A stretch of 64,000 nucleotides of DNA from an uncultured Anaerolineae bacterium (GTDB taxonomy: Bacteria > Chloroflexota > Anaerolineae > Anaerolineales > Villigracilaceae). This document shows positions 36,760-45,509 of the stretch, piece by piece. The position numbers were made by a program, and so were the translations under genes. The notes under the pieces were generated by a model. That model made no database searches. It was not told the origin of the DNA and saw only the letters and a list, made by a program, of their open reading frames with translations. The stretch lies in contig CAIQVH010000016.1 in NCBI GenBank assembly GCA_903875215.1, positions 248,001 through 312,000 of the forward strand, written 5' to 3'. The stretch's first letter is position 1. Each line of letters opens with the position of its first letter.

Positions 36760-38418
36760 ATGCCTCGTAGAAGCCTGGTTCGGCTGTACCGCGACGAGTT
36801 TCGCGGCTATTCTTTTGAAAAATTTCAGCAGGATCTGTTGGCTGGTCTGACCGTTGCCGCGGTTGCGCTGCCGCTGGCCCTGGCCTTTGGCGTCGCATCC
36901 GGGGCTTCGGCGGCCTCCGGGCTGGTGACTGCCATTTTATCGGGATTCATTATCGGCGCGTTATCCGGCGCACCGTACCAGATCTCCGGCCCGACCGGCG
37001 CGATGAGCGCGGTATTGATTGTCCTCGTGCAAAAATATGGTTTACAGGGGATTTTCGTGGCCGGGTTGCTCTCGGGCGCCTTGCTGACCCTGATTGGCTT
37101 GCTGCGGCTGGGACGTTTCATCGCGTTTATCCCCTCGCCGGTCATCACAGGTTTTACCAGCGGCATCGCCCTGATCATCTTCATCGGCCAGATCGACAAT
37201 TTTCTGGGCGTAAAAACCGCCGCCGCCGAATCGGCGGCGCTGAAGGTCACCCAATATTTTAAAGGCGGCTTTACTCCCGATTGGCATGCCGTGATAATGG
37301 GCGCGCTGGTCGTCCTGACCATGCTGCTATGGCCTAAAAAGCTCAACGCCCGCTTCCCGGCCTCGCTCCTCGGCATCATTCTTGCTACCGCCCTGAGTTG
37401 GATCGTCAACTGGCCGGTGCAACGCATCGGCGAAATCCCCCAGACCCTGTTCCTGGCCGATCGCCTTAACCTGTTCACCCTGCCCTGGCAACAGCTGCCA
37501 CAATTCATTACCCCGGCCTTGACCATCACCGCTCTGGGCGCAATAGAATCATTGTTGTGTGGCGCAGTCGGCTCGAACATGACCGGCATCCGCATGCAAG
37601 CCAACCAGGAACTGATCGGGCAGGGCATTGGCAACATGCTCATCCCGCTTTTTGGCGGCGTCCCGGCCACGGCAGCCATTGCCCGCTCCAGCGTCGGCAT
37701 CAAATCCGGCGGGCAGACTCGCCTCGTCAGCATCATTCACGCCATTGGTCTGCTGCTCTCCATGTTCCTGCTGGCTCCGGTCATGGCGCGCATCCCGCTG
37801 GCCGCCCTGGCTGGCGTGCTGATGGTCACCGCCGTGCGGATGAACGAATGGCACGCCATTCGCTTCATGTTTGGCAAACGCTTCAAAACCGCCATGCTGG
37901 CCTTCACCATCACCATGCTCGCCACCGTGGCACTCGACCTGACCCAGGCCATCCTGATCGGCTCACTCATCTCGGCGGCCATCTTCCTGAACCAGCTTTC
38001 GAGCCTCGATGTCACCATCCAGGAAGTCGACCCCGAAAAACTGCGCCAGCGCGGCATCGAAAATGCCGGCACGTGCCGGCACGTGCGCGTCGCCTTTCTG
38101 ACCGGCCCGCTCTTTTTTGCCGCTACGGGTAACTTTATTGAAGCCTTCAACAACCTGGGCGACACCCACGCCCTGATCCTCTCCATGCGCGGAGTTTCAA
38201 ACATCGACACCTCCGGCCTCGAAGCACTCCGCACCCTGGCTCTGCGCCTGCGTAAACAAGGCGGCATGCTCATGTGCGCGGGCGTCCATGAAAACGCGCG
38301 CACCATGCTGAAGCGCGGCGGTCTGGTGGATGAAATTGGAGAGGAAAACTTCTTTTGGAGTTCAGACCAGGCGATTGTGGAAGCGGAACGGCGCGGCTGC
38401 GCTTTTTGCAAATCGTAA
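36760..38418 (+). CDS. SulP family anion transporter with STAS domain
   Basis: A 552-residue SLC26/SulP protein. The membrane domain (residues ~25-410) has DLLAGLTVAAVALPLALAFG, the SulP signature region, and GFTSGIALIIFIGQ. The C-terminal STAS domain (~425-545) includes SMRGVSNIDTSGLEALRTL with the conserved Asp-Thr-Ser. It transports sulfate, bicarbonate or another anion, which sequence alone cannot resolve. TGCAGGAG precedes the ATG, 32 bp after the GT-C-like gene, so the two may be co-transcribed. Confidence 0.92.
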   Translation: MPRRSLVRLYRDEFRGYSFEKFQQDLLAGLTVAAVALPLALAFGVASGASAASGLVTAILSGFIIGALSGAPYQISGPTGAMSAVLIVLVQKYGLQGIFVAGLLSGALLTLIGLLRLGRFIAFIPSPVITGFTSGIALIIFIGQIDNFLGVKTAAAESAALKVTQYFKGGFTPDWHAVIMGALVVLTMLLWPKKLNARFPASLLGIILATALSWIVNWPVQRIGEIPQTLFLADRLNLFTLPWQQLPQFITPALTITALGAIESLLCGAVGSNMTGIRMQANQELIGQGIGNMLIPLFGGVPATAAIARSSVGIKSGGQTRLVSIIHAIGLLLSMFLLAPVMARIPLAALAGVLMVTAVRMNEWHAIRFMFGKRFKTAMLAFTITMLATVALDLTQAILIGSLISAAIFLNQLSSLDVTIQEVDPEKLRQRGIENAGTCRHVRVAFLTGPLFFAATGNFIEAFNNLGDTHALILSMRGVSNIDTSGLEALRTLALRLRKQGGMLMCAGVHENARTMLKRGGLVDEIGEENFFWSSDQAIVEAERRGCAFCKS

Positions 38419-38433
38419 TGGCAAATATCCCCA

Positions 38434-39450
38434 TTACGAACTCCCAATCACCTTCCCCGCCGCCCGCGTCAATCGATCCCGAATGGCCAACCCCAGGCCG
38501 CGCTCGCCATACTCGCGGCACAAAATCAAATCCACGCCCTGCCCGTCCAGCCAGCGCATCCCCGCATAAATGGCGCGCGCAATGCTGGATAAATCTCCGC
38601 CCAGGCGATACACCACCGCACCGGCTTGTTCCAGCGCCCCGGCTTCATCATCCGCCGCCAGCACACCCACCTTGCGCACCAGCCGGTTTTCCGCCAAATA
38701 CGCATTTAACGCCTCTCCGGCCTTTTCACCGGTAAACAAAACCATCTCGGCGCGCGGCGCATAATGCTTCTCCAACAAGCCCGGAGCGGGGAGGCCTTTT
38801 TCGGCCTTGCGTTTTTGCTCCAGCACCGTCACCGGCCCGAGCACAGCTTCCAGCATCTCGCGCGTGATACCGCCCGGACGCAAAATCCGCGCCTGGGGGG
38901 TGGATAAATCCAACACGGTCGACTCCATGCCGATGGCCGCCGCGCCGCCATCCAGGATCAGGTCAATGCGGCCCTGCAAATCCTGCCAGACGTGTTGGGC
39001 GGTCGTCGGGCTGGTATGGCCAAACAGATTGGCCGAGGGCGCGGCGATGGGCTGCCCGGCTGCCCGTATCAGCTCCAGCGCGACGGGGTGATTGGGCACG
39101 CGCACAGCCACTGTATCCAGGCCGGAGGTGACCAGGCCGGGTACGGCGGGCTGCTTGGGCAGCAGCAGCGTCAGCGGGCCGGGCCAGAAGGCGGTTGCCA
39201 GGGTGCGGGCTGTTTCTGAAACGGTACGCGCTACCCGTGGGAGTTGTTCCAGGCTGGCTAAATGGACAATGAGCGGGTCGGCGGCGGGACGTCCCTTGGC
39301 GGTAAAAATTCCGGCGACGGCTTTTTCATCCAAAGCATTGGCGCCCAGCCCATAGACGGTTTCGGTGGGAAAGGCCACCAGCCCGCCATCTTGCAGGATT
39401 TTGGCGGCGCTGGCAATGTTAGCCGGGCTGGCGGGGAGCATTTTGGTCAT
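38434..39450 (-). CDS. L-threonylcarbamoyladenylate synthase, TsaC/Sua5
   Basis: A 338-residue protein of the long Sua5 type. The YrdC domain (1-200) contains GGLVAFPTETVYGLGANAL, KGRPAADPLIVH and SANLFGHTSPTTAQHV. The C-terminal Sua5 domain begins near GLLEKHYAPRAEMVLF. It makes threonylcarbamoyl-AMP for the t6A modification of ANN-decoding tRNAs. I place the start at 39450; the open frame runs on upstream but is only the reverse of the next gene. A TACAAT -10 ends nine bases before this ATG, so the leader is very short. Confidence 0.92.
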   Translation of the reverse strand: MTKMLPASPANIASAAKILQDGGLVAFPTETVYGLGANALDEKAVAGIFTAKGRPAADPLIVHLASLEQLPRVARTVSETARTLATAFWPGPLTLLLPKQPAVPGLVTSGLDTVAVRVPNHPVALELIRAAGQPIAAPSANLFGHTSPTTAQHVWQDLQGRIDLILDGGAAAIGMESTVLDLSTPQARILRPGGITREMLEAVLGPVTVLEQKRKAEKGLPAPGLLEKHYAPRAEMVLFTGEKAGEALNAYLAENRLVRKVGVLAADDEAGALEQAGAVVYRLGGDLSSIARAIYAGMRWLDGQGVDLILCREYGERGLGLAIRDRLTRAAGKVIGSS

Positions 39451-39471
39451 CGGGTGGATATTGTAATCGAA

Positions 39472-39500
39472 TTGACAAGCCTTTCTCTCTCGGCTAAACT
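39472..39500 (+). promoter_or_regulatory. Promoter of the alpha-oxoamine synthase gene
   Basis: A consensus TTGACA (39472-39477) and TAAACT (39495-39500) are 17 bp apart, about 29 bp before the ATG. Confidence 0.6.
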
Positions 39501-39528
39501 TGTTCCATTCTGTTCCAAGGAGTTGGTT

Positions 39529-40737
39529 ATGGATTTTAGTAATGAGGATGCGGTTACGCGGCGGATTGAGGTCTTGAAGCAACGTGCTCAAGCCATGCGG
39601 GATCATGATTTTTATTTTTACAACCAACCTGTGCAGGAGGTTCTGGGCGGTTCGAAGGTGATTGTAAATGGCCGTGAAATGGGCATGTATGCTTCTTACA
39701 GTTACCTGGGTCTGGTTGGGCATCCGCGCATTAACGAGGCGGCCAAGCGCGCCATTGACCAATTTGGGACGGGCACGCATGGGGTTCGCACGCTGGCTGG
39801 GTCGTTGACCATCCATCGCGAGTTGGAAGAGACGATTGCGGAGTTTAAGCACGCTGACGATGCGATTACCTATACTTCGGGCTATGCCACCAATTTGACG
39901 GTGATCTCGACTTTGATGGGGCGCGGGGATTATGTGCTTTCCGACAAGCTGAATCATGCTTCGATTGTGGATGGCTGTCTGATGTCTGGCGCGGAGTTTC
40001 GCCGTTTCAAGCATAATGATATGGATGATCTGGAAAAGCGTCTTCAGCAGGTGCCGGAAGGTGCGGCCCGGCTGGTGGTGGCTGATGCGGTCTTCAGCAT
40101 GGATGGGGATGTGATTGATCTGCCCAAGATGGTGGGACTGTGTCGCAAGTATGGCGCTTATCTGATGATGGACGAGGCTCATTCGGTGGGCGTGCTGGGC
40201 AAGACCGGGCGCGGCATCGAGGAGCATTATGATCTGTGGGGCAGTGTGGATATCAAGATGGGAACGCTTTCCAAGACGATTCCTTCGGCGGGTGGGTACG
40301 TGGCTGGTCGCAAGGAGTTGATTGATTTTCTGCGGCACGGGTCGCGGGCCTATATTTTCTCGGCGGCGCTGCCGCCTGGCCAGGCTGCGGCGGCCAACGA
40401 AGCCTTCAAGGTCATCCTGGATGAGCCCTGGCGCATTGAAAAATTGCGTCACAATGCCGAACTGTTTATCAATGGGTTGAAGGGTCTGGGCTTTGATACC
40501 ATGCTGACTTCGACGGCCATTGTCCCGGTGTTGTGTGGAACTGATGAGCGTGCCTTTGCGTTGACGCAGGCCTGCCAGCGTCAGGATGTGTTTGTCTTGC
40601 CGGTGGTTTCTCCGGCGGTGCCGGAAGGGTTATCCCGCCTGCGGGCGACGGTGCTGGCCTCGCATGAGGATGATGAAATCAAGCGCGCGATGGGCATCAT
40701 TGGCAAGGCCGGCAAGGAAATTGGGATTATTCCGTAG
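39529..40737 (+). CDS. Alpha-oxoamine synthase family PLP enzyme (BioF/KBL/SPT-like)
   Basis: A 402-residue fold-type I PLP enzyme. YSYLGLVGHPRI and FGTGTHGVRTLAGS form the substrate region, LNHASIVDG and MMDEAHSVG contact the cofactor, and MGTLSKTIPSAGGYVAG holds the Schiff-base Lys. The family condenses an amino acid with an acyl-CoA: 8-amino-7-oxononanoate, aminolevulinate, 2-amino-3-ketobutyrate or sphinganine precursors. The GTLSKTIPSAGGYV form looks nearer to serine-palmitoyltransferase-like members than to classical BioF, but I would not assign it. AAGGAG lies before the ATG. No biotin genes are nearby. Confidence 0.85.
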   Translation: MDFSNEDAVTRRIEVLKQRAQAMRDHDFYFYNQPVQEVLGGSKVIVNGREMGMYASYSYLGLVGHPRINEAAKRAIDQFGTGTHGVRTLAGSLTIHRELEETIAEFKHADDAITYTSGYATNLTVISTLMGRGDYVLSDKLNHASIVDGCLMSGAEFRRFKHNDMDDLEKRLQQVPEGAARLVVADAVFSMDGDVIDLPKMVGLCRKYGAYLMMDEAHSVGVLGKTGRGIEEHYDLWGSVDIKMGTLSKTIPSAGGYVAGRKELIDFLRHGSRAYIFSAALPPGQAAAANEAFKVILDEPWRIEKLRHNAELFINGLKGLGFDTMLTSTAIVPVLCGTDERAFALTQACQRQDVFVLPVVSPAVPEGLSRLRATVLASHEDDEIKRAMGIIGKAGKEIGIIP

Positions 40738-40745
40738 GCGTGGTG

Positions 40746-40806
40746 CCTGCCGCAAAAGAGAGAACCCGTCTCCGGTGGGGAGGCGGGTTCTCTCTTTTGC
40801 GGCAGG
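40746..40806. terminator. Long perfect hairpin between converging genes
   Basis: A 23-bp perfect stem (CCTGCCGCAAAAGAGAGAAC onward, repeated inverted at the right) encloses a 15-base loop. It sits between two converging genes. The right arm contains TCTCTCTTTT, but no clean T-tract follows the stem. Confidence 0.65.
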
Positions 40807-40818
40807 GAAGCGGGTGAA

Positions 40819-41286
40819 TCAGTGCAGGGTTTGCAAATCGGCGACCAGGTTTTGCCTGGTCTCGACCTCGGCCAGCTTTTCGGCGAGGCTGAGGGCTCTG
40901 GCTAACCAGGCCCGCATCTTCTCTGGTTTGCCGGCGACCATCTCGGCTCGCGCCAGGGCTTCGTAGGCGTAGGCCAGGCAGTAGGCTGGCAGGGCAGGCG
41001 AATCGCTTTCGGTCAGGCATTTTTCGGCATAGCGGCGGGCGTTGTCGGCCTGGCCAAGCAGGGCGTAAACGCGCGAAATCTGCCAGAGGGCGATGGCCCG
41101 GTTTTCGGCGCTGAAGTCTGGTCGTTGTGTCCAGTGGTAGAAAGAGGCGAAGGTGCGCAGGAGCATTTGTTCTTCGTCAGCCGGAGTGCGCAGGGGGCGG
41201 TCGATCAAGTTCCAGGCGGCGTTGAAGCAGTCTACAGAAAAATGGCGGTGCGCGGTGCTCAGGTCAAAGGTCAGGCGGTTGCTCAT
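40819..41286 (-). CDS. Small TPR-like helical protein, unknown
   Basis: A 155-residue, mainly helical protein. The segment ENRAIALWQISRVYALLGQADNARRYAEKCL and the following AYCLAYAYEALARAEMVAGKPEKMRAWLARALSL have the spacing of two or three tetratricopeptide repeats. It probably mediates protein contacts. GGAGAA lies nine bases before the ATG at 41286. No neighbour suggests a role. Its gene converges on the oxoamine synthase gene. Confidence 0.7.
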   Translation of the reverse strand: MSNRLTFDLSTAHRHFSVDCFNAAWNLIDRPLRTPADEEQMLLRTFASFYHWTQRPDFSAENRAIALWQISRVYALLGQADNARRYAEKCLTESDSPALPAYCLAYAYEALARAEMVAGKPEKMRAWLARALSLAEKLAEVETRQNLVADLQTLH

Positions 41287-41488
41287 CCGGGTTCTCCGTT
41301 TGTACAGATAAAGTGTCTCTATTTTGACAAAGAAAGTACCGTTGTGCAACTCCATCCATAGGACTATTTGAGAGGCGCAAGAGGCATCCTGTCGTCATGC
41401 TTTAATTCAGGATGAATGGCACTTTTCTCAAGCTTTGAGTGTTATATACTTTAATTATCCCATCCCCAATAATATTCAAGGAGCTGCT

Positions 41489-42619
41489 ATGCTGACCATC
41501 GAGAAGGTGGATCTTTCCAATAAGTCGCAGGTCAAACGTTTTGTGCAATTTCCCCACCGGTTGTATAAAGATTGCCCGCAGTGGGTTCCGCCGCTTGATG
41601 TTGATGCGTATGCCCAGTTGGACCCAAAAAAGCATCCTTTTTATGAACATTCCGATGTGGAGTTCTTCCTGGCGGTGCGCGATGGCCGCGATGTGGGGCG
41701 GATTGCTGCCATCGAGAATCGCCCATTTAATGAGTATCACGGCACCAAGGAATCCGATTTCTATTTCTTTGAATGTGAAAATGACCCGGAAGCCGCCGCC
41801 GCGCTGTTCAATACCGTCTTTGAGTGGACGAAGAACCGCGGGCTGAATCGTGTTGTCGGCCCGAAGGGCATGGGGCCGCTCGATGGGTATGGCATCCAAA
41901 TCCTGGGGCATGAACATCGTCAGACGATGACCATGCTCAATTACAACTTCCCCTATTACCAGCAGTTGGTGGAAGCCCAGGGCTTTGAGAAGGAAGTTGA
42001 TTTCGTCTCCTGCTACCTGCCGGCCGACCAGTTCCGGATCCCTGAGCGCGTGGAGCGCATCGCCCAGCGTGTGATGGAGCGCAGTCATTTACAGGTCAAG
42101 CGCTTTAAGAGCAAGAAGGAAATGCTGCAATGGGCGCCGCGCATTGGAAAAGCCTACAACGCCTCCTTTGTGCGCAACTGGGAGTACTATCCCCTCACCC
42201 AGCGCGAGGTGGATTTTGTTGTCAACAACATCCTGATGATTGCCGATCACCGCCTGATCAAGATCATCACCCACGACGAGGATGTAGTCGGCTTTTTGTT
42301 TGCTTTTCCCGATGTTTCAGCGGCGTTGCAGCGTGCCAGGGGCCGCCTCCACCCGCTTTCTCTGCTCGACCTGCTGATTGACATGCGCCGTACAGATACC
42401 GTTTCTGGCAACGGCATCGGCATTCTGCCCGAATTTCAAGGTCACGGCGGCAACGCCCTGCTTTACTACGAAATGGGCAAAACCCTGCTCGATTTCCGCC
42501 AATTTGTGCATGTTGAAATGACTCAGGTTGCCGAAACCACCCGCCAGATGCGCGCCGACCTGAAAAACCTGAACGGCGTGGAATACAAAAACAATCGCGT
42601 TTATCACAAGGATCTCTAA
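41489..42619 (+). CDS. GNAT-like acyltransferase family protein
   Basis: A 376-residue protein. The N-terminal part (DVEFFLAVRDGRDVGRIAAIENR) and the C-terminal part (GNGIGILPEFQGHGGNALLYYEMGKTLL) both resemble GNAT strands and the acetyl-CoA loop, suggesting a double GNAT fold. The family appears in many environmental bacteria without a known substrate. AAGGAG precedes the ATG at 41489. It is followed 5 bp later by a small membrane protein, beginning a plus-strand run that ends with exported SH3b proteins. Confidence 0.7.
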   Translation: MLTIEKVDLSNKSQVKRFVQFPHRLYKDCPQWVPPLDVDAYAQLDPKKHPFYEHSDVEFFLAVRDGRDVGRIAAIENRPFNEYHGTKESDFYFFECENDPEAAAALFNTVFEWTKNRGLNRVVGPKGMGPLDGYGIQILGHEHRQTMTMLNYNFPYYQQLVEAQGFEKEVDFVSCYLPADQFRIPERVERIAQRVMERSHLQVKRFKSKKEMLQWAPRIGKAYNASFVRNWEYYPLTQREVDFVVNNILMIADHRLIKIITHDEDVVGFLFAFPDVSAALQRARGRLHPLSLLDLLIDMRRTDTVSGNGIGILPEFQGHGGNALLYYEMGKTLLDFRQFVHVEMTQVAETTRQMRADLKNLNGVEYKNNRVYHKDL

Positions 42620-42624
42620 CCGCT

Positions 42625-43146
42625 ATGCGCCACCCGCTGGACTTCCTGCCCGAGACTCTGCGCAAACCCGTCTTCTGGGCTGCGTTGCTCCTGACGGTGG
42701 CCTGTTTTGCCATTTTTCAGGGGCTGGATCAGCCCCTGAAAACACCCGCCTCCACTGGCATCGTCGCCTTTGAACTGGCCGGTTCCACCGCGCGATCTAC
42801 GCAAATGATCGCCAGTTGGGATGCTCGCGCCCGGAATTTTGCCGCCTTTGGCCTGGGCTTTGACTTTCTCTTCATGCCGATTTATGCCACTACGCTGAGT
42901 GCTGCCACCCTGCTGGCGCGCAAGCGGCGTCCTGGCGCCTGGTCGCAGGCCGGAGCCATACTCGGCTGGAGCAGCTACCTCGCCACGCTTTTCGACGCCG
43001 TCGAGAATATCGCCCTGTTTTCCAGTCTGAATGGCAGCCTTGGCAACAACCCGCAAATTGCATTGGGGTGCGCCAGCTTGAAATTCGGGTTGATTTTGCT
43101 CAGCCTGGCCTACGGGCTGGTTGGCTGGCTGCTACCCGCGCGCTGA
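42625..43146 (+). CDS. Four-span membrane protein, unknown
   Basis: A 173-residue protein with four predicted helices at about 15-32, 72-97, 108-130 and 148-170. No motif is recognised. It begins 5 bp after the GNAT-like gene with no strong ribosome site, so it is probably translationally coupled. The last helix runs to the C-terminus. Confidence 0.65.
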   Translation: MRHPLDFLPETLRKPVFWAALLLTVACFAIFQGLDQPLKTPASTGIVAFELAGSTARSTQMIASWDARARNFAAFGLGFDFLFMPIYATTLSAATLLARKRRPGAWSQAGAILGWSSYLATLFDAVENIALFSSLNGSLGNNPQIALGCASLKFGLILLSLAYGLVGWLLPAR

Positions 43147-43175
43147 ACCCGGCCGCGCGAGGCCGAAAATTTGGG

Positions 43176-43181
43176 TACAAT
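43176..43181 (+). promoter_or_regulatory. -10 hexamer TACAAT, possible leaderless SH3b lipoprotein mRNA
   Basis: TACAAT ends seven bases before the ATG at 43189, which would put the transcript start at the start codon. No ribosome site is present. Confidence 0.4.
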
Positions 43182-43188
43182 CAGGGCC

Positions 43189-44355
43189 ATGCGCACAATC
43201 ATGGCCCTGATAATTTTCCTGCTGCTGAGCGGCTGCGGCGCACCTGCCAGCCCCGCCGCCACAGAAACTCCCACACCGTTGCCCTTCTTAACGGCGACGC
43301 TCATTCCCACCTTCACACCGCGCCCCTCGCTCACGCCTGCCCCGCCCACAATCGCCCCGACCCTTGCTCCTGTCACCGGGCTGGTTACCACGCAGGTCAA
43401 TGTTCGCGCTGCGCCAGATGCCAACGCCAGTGCGCTGGGTCAACTCAACTACAATGACCGCGTCCAGGTGCTCGGAAAAGATATCAGCGAACAATGGCTG
43501 ATGCTGATCTATCCGCTCAATGCCGGCACCACTGCCTGGGTCACCGCGGCATATATTCAGTTTGAAAATGGAAAGGTAGCGGATCTGCCAGTTGTCGCCT
43601 CAACCCCGCCCACCCTGGCAGCGGATACCACTTCGCAGCCTTTAGCAACGCCCACCGCCAATCCGCGTTTTGCCACACTGACAAAGGCCATCAATGTTCG
43701 CGCCGGCCCGGCCTCCAGCTATGATAGCTATGGCATGCTCGAGGCGGGCAAAGTGGTCGTTACCACCGGGCGCAACGAAACCAACACATGGATCCAGATC
43801 GAATATTCCGCAGGCGTCGATGGCCGTGCCTGGGTGGCCGCCGCCTATGTCGAAGGCGCCAATCTGCAGGGTCTGCCCTACTTCAATAACCAGGGTGAAC
43901 TACTCTTCGCCCCAACCGCGATCGCCAATCCGGGCCAACCCAGCCTGACACCCACCGGTTTTGCCCCCGCCGCCCTGGATGGCGATTCAGAGCAGAAACC
44001 CGTCGCCCGCCTCGAATTTTCCCCTTCCGGGGCGCAGGCACTCAGCTATTCGAGTGATCTTTCCTCTCCCAACGGGGACGACGTGGACTGGGTCAGCTTT
44101 ATCCCCTACGTTCCCACATCCGAAGCTGGCTATGTCTATGTCCGTCTCGATTGTTCTGGAAATGGTGGCATCACTGCGTCCATCGAGAAAGACAGCCTGC
44201 CCATCCCTGGCGCGCCTGAATTACATTGCGGCAACTACGGCATGGCTTACAAAGTGCTTGGTGCGCAGCCCTACATGTTCATTTTGCGCGCAGATGGTTC
44301 CGGGGGGCCTTTGCGCTATGTCTCATACACTCTGACCATCAGTTCCAATCCATAA
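43189..44355 (+). CDS. Lipoprotein with two SH3b domains
   Basis: A 388-residue lipoprotein. The lipobox is LLLSGC, followed by a Pro/Thr linker. Two bacterial SH3 domains begin at TTQVNVRAAPDANASALG and TKAINVRAGPASSYDSYG and each end with an AWV-type strand (TAWVTAAYI, RAWVAAAYV). The C-terminal ~120 residues form a separate beta domain (VDWVSFIPYVPTSEAGYVYV). SH3b domains bind peptidoglycan peptides or receptors. The start at 43189 is chosen at the signal peptide. It is 12 bp before a second SH3b lipoprotein. Confidence 0.85.
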   Translation: MRTIMALIIFLLLSGCGAPASPAATETPTPLPFLTATLIPTFTPRPSLTPAPPTIAPTLAPVTGLVTTQVNVRAAPDANASALGQLNYNDRVQVLGKDISEQWLMLIYPLNAGTTAWVTAAYIQFENGKVADLPVVASTPPTLAADTTSQPLATPTANPRFATLTKAINVRAGPASSYDSYGMLEAGKVVVTTGRNETNTWIQIEYSAGVDGRAWVAAAYVEGANLQGLPYFNNQGELLFAPTAIANPGQPSLTPTGFAPAALDGDSEQKPVARLEFSPSGAQALSYSSDLSSPNGDDVDWVSFIPYVPTSEAGYVYVRLDCSGNGGITASIEKDSLPIPGAPELHCGNYGMAYKVLGAQPYMFILRADGSGGPLRYVSYTLTISSNP

Positions 44356-44366
44356 GGGAGGATTAA

Positions 44367-45509
44367 ATGCGCAAGCTTGCCTTGATAGTACCAATTATGA
44401 CCAGCCTGCTTTTGGCCGGCTGCGGGCAGGCCACGCCCACGGTCGATGTCAATGCCATCCGCACCATGGCAGCTGTCACCGCCCTTTCCGGGCTGACCCA
44501 GACCGCCTCGTACTTCACGCCCACCCCGCAGGAAACCGCCACCGCAACCCCGGCTCCCACCCTGCCGCCATCCCCCACGCTCGAAGTTGTCCTCGAACCG
44601 GTAGCCGCGATTGCCTCCACAAACGTCACCGTACGCTCAGAGCCCCGCAAAAGCAGCGACAACCTGGGCGGACTCTTCACCAACCAAAAAGTCAGCGTCC
44701 TGGCCCGTAATCTCACCGGGTCCTGGTACTACATTCTATGGGCCGATTCTCCCAACGGGCATGCCTGGATCACCGTCCGCGCAGTTGAATTGCAGAATGC
44801 CGATATCACCCATCTGCCCATTGTCGATTATGACTCGAACGCCAACCTGATCACCCTGCCGCCCTTCCTGTGGGAAATCAGCGGCTCTGCGCTGCCTATC
44901 CCGCCAGTACCCACAGGTGAAAAAGTCCGCACGGGTAGCCTCAATTCCCCCGCCAATCTGCGCGTCTGCCCGAATACAGCCTGCATAACCATCGCCACCC
45001 TCGATTACGGCCAGGCCGTCAACCTGACCGGCCGATACGGAGACAATGAATGGGCCCAAATTGACTACCCCTCCGGCCCCGGAGGCAAAGCCTGGATTTC
45101 GTCCTCGGCGCTCAACCTCGGCTCCGATGGCATGAGCGGTCTGCCCTATTTCAACCCACTCGCCACGCCCATCACACCTGAGCCACCCACGCCCACCCTC
45201 GATCCCAATGTCACGCCCACTGCCACAGATACTCCGCAGCCCACGCCAGCCGGCGCCCTGGCAATTGTCGATGGGGAGACGGTCATCTATGCCGAACCTT
45301 CCTCGCTTTCCACGCAGTTGGGCACTTTGCAACCCAAAGACAAAGTCGCCATCACCGGCATCTCGGCCAACGGCCTCTGGTACCAGATCCAGTACCCTGC
45401 CCTGACAGACTCGCGCGCCTACATCTCACAGAAATATATCCGCCCGCTTGGCGATATGCGCTTTGTGATCTATTTCGACGACAAGGGCAACCCCATTCCC
45501 ACCCCGTGA
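44367..45509 (+). CDS. Lipoprotein with three SH3b-like domains
   Basis: A 380-residue lipoprotein. SLLLAGC is the lipobox, with a Pro/Thr linker after it. Three SH3b-like repeats can be traced: STNVTVRSEPRKSSDNLGG, SPANLRVCPNTACITIATL and GETVIYAEPSSLSTQLGTL. The second has a Cys pair that may form a disulfide. A second Pro/Thr linker separates repeats two and three. AGGGAGG lies eight bases before the ATG. It belongs with its neighbours on both sides and is probably envelope-associated. Confidence 0.85.
   Translation: MRKLALIVPIMTSLLLAGCGQATPTVDVNAIRTMAAVTALSGLTQTASYFTPTPQETATATPAPTLPPSPTLEVVLEPVAAIASTNVTVRSEPRKSSDNLGGLFTNQKVSVLARNLTGSWYYILWADSPNGHAWITVRAVELQNADITHLPIVDYDSNANLITLPPFLWEISGSALPIPPVPTGEKVRTGSLNSPANLRVCPNTACITIATLDYGQAVNLTGRYGDNEWAQIDYPSGPGGKAWISSSALNLGSDGMSGLPYFNPLATPITPEPPTPTLDPNVTPTATDTPQPTPAGALAIVDGETVIYAEPSSLSTQLGTLQPKDKVAITGISANGLWYQIQYPALTDSRAYISQKYIRPLGDMRFVIYFDDKGNPIPTP

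Noticed and set aside
39451-40452. Open frame that would extend the TsaC/Sua5 protein by over 330 residues on the minus strand
   Set aside because: It is the exact reverse of the well-supported alpha-oxoamine synthase gene and does not resemble any protein; Sua5 starts normally at 39450.
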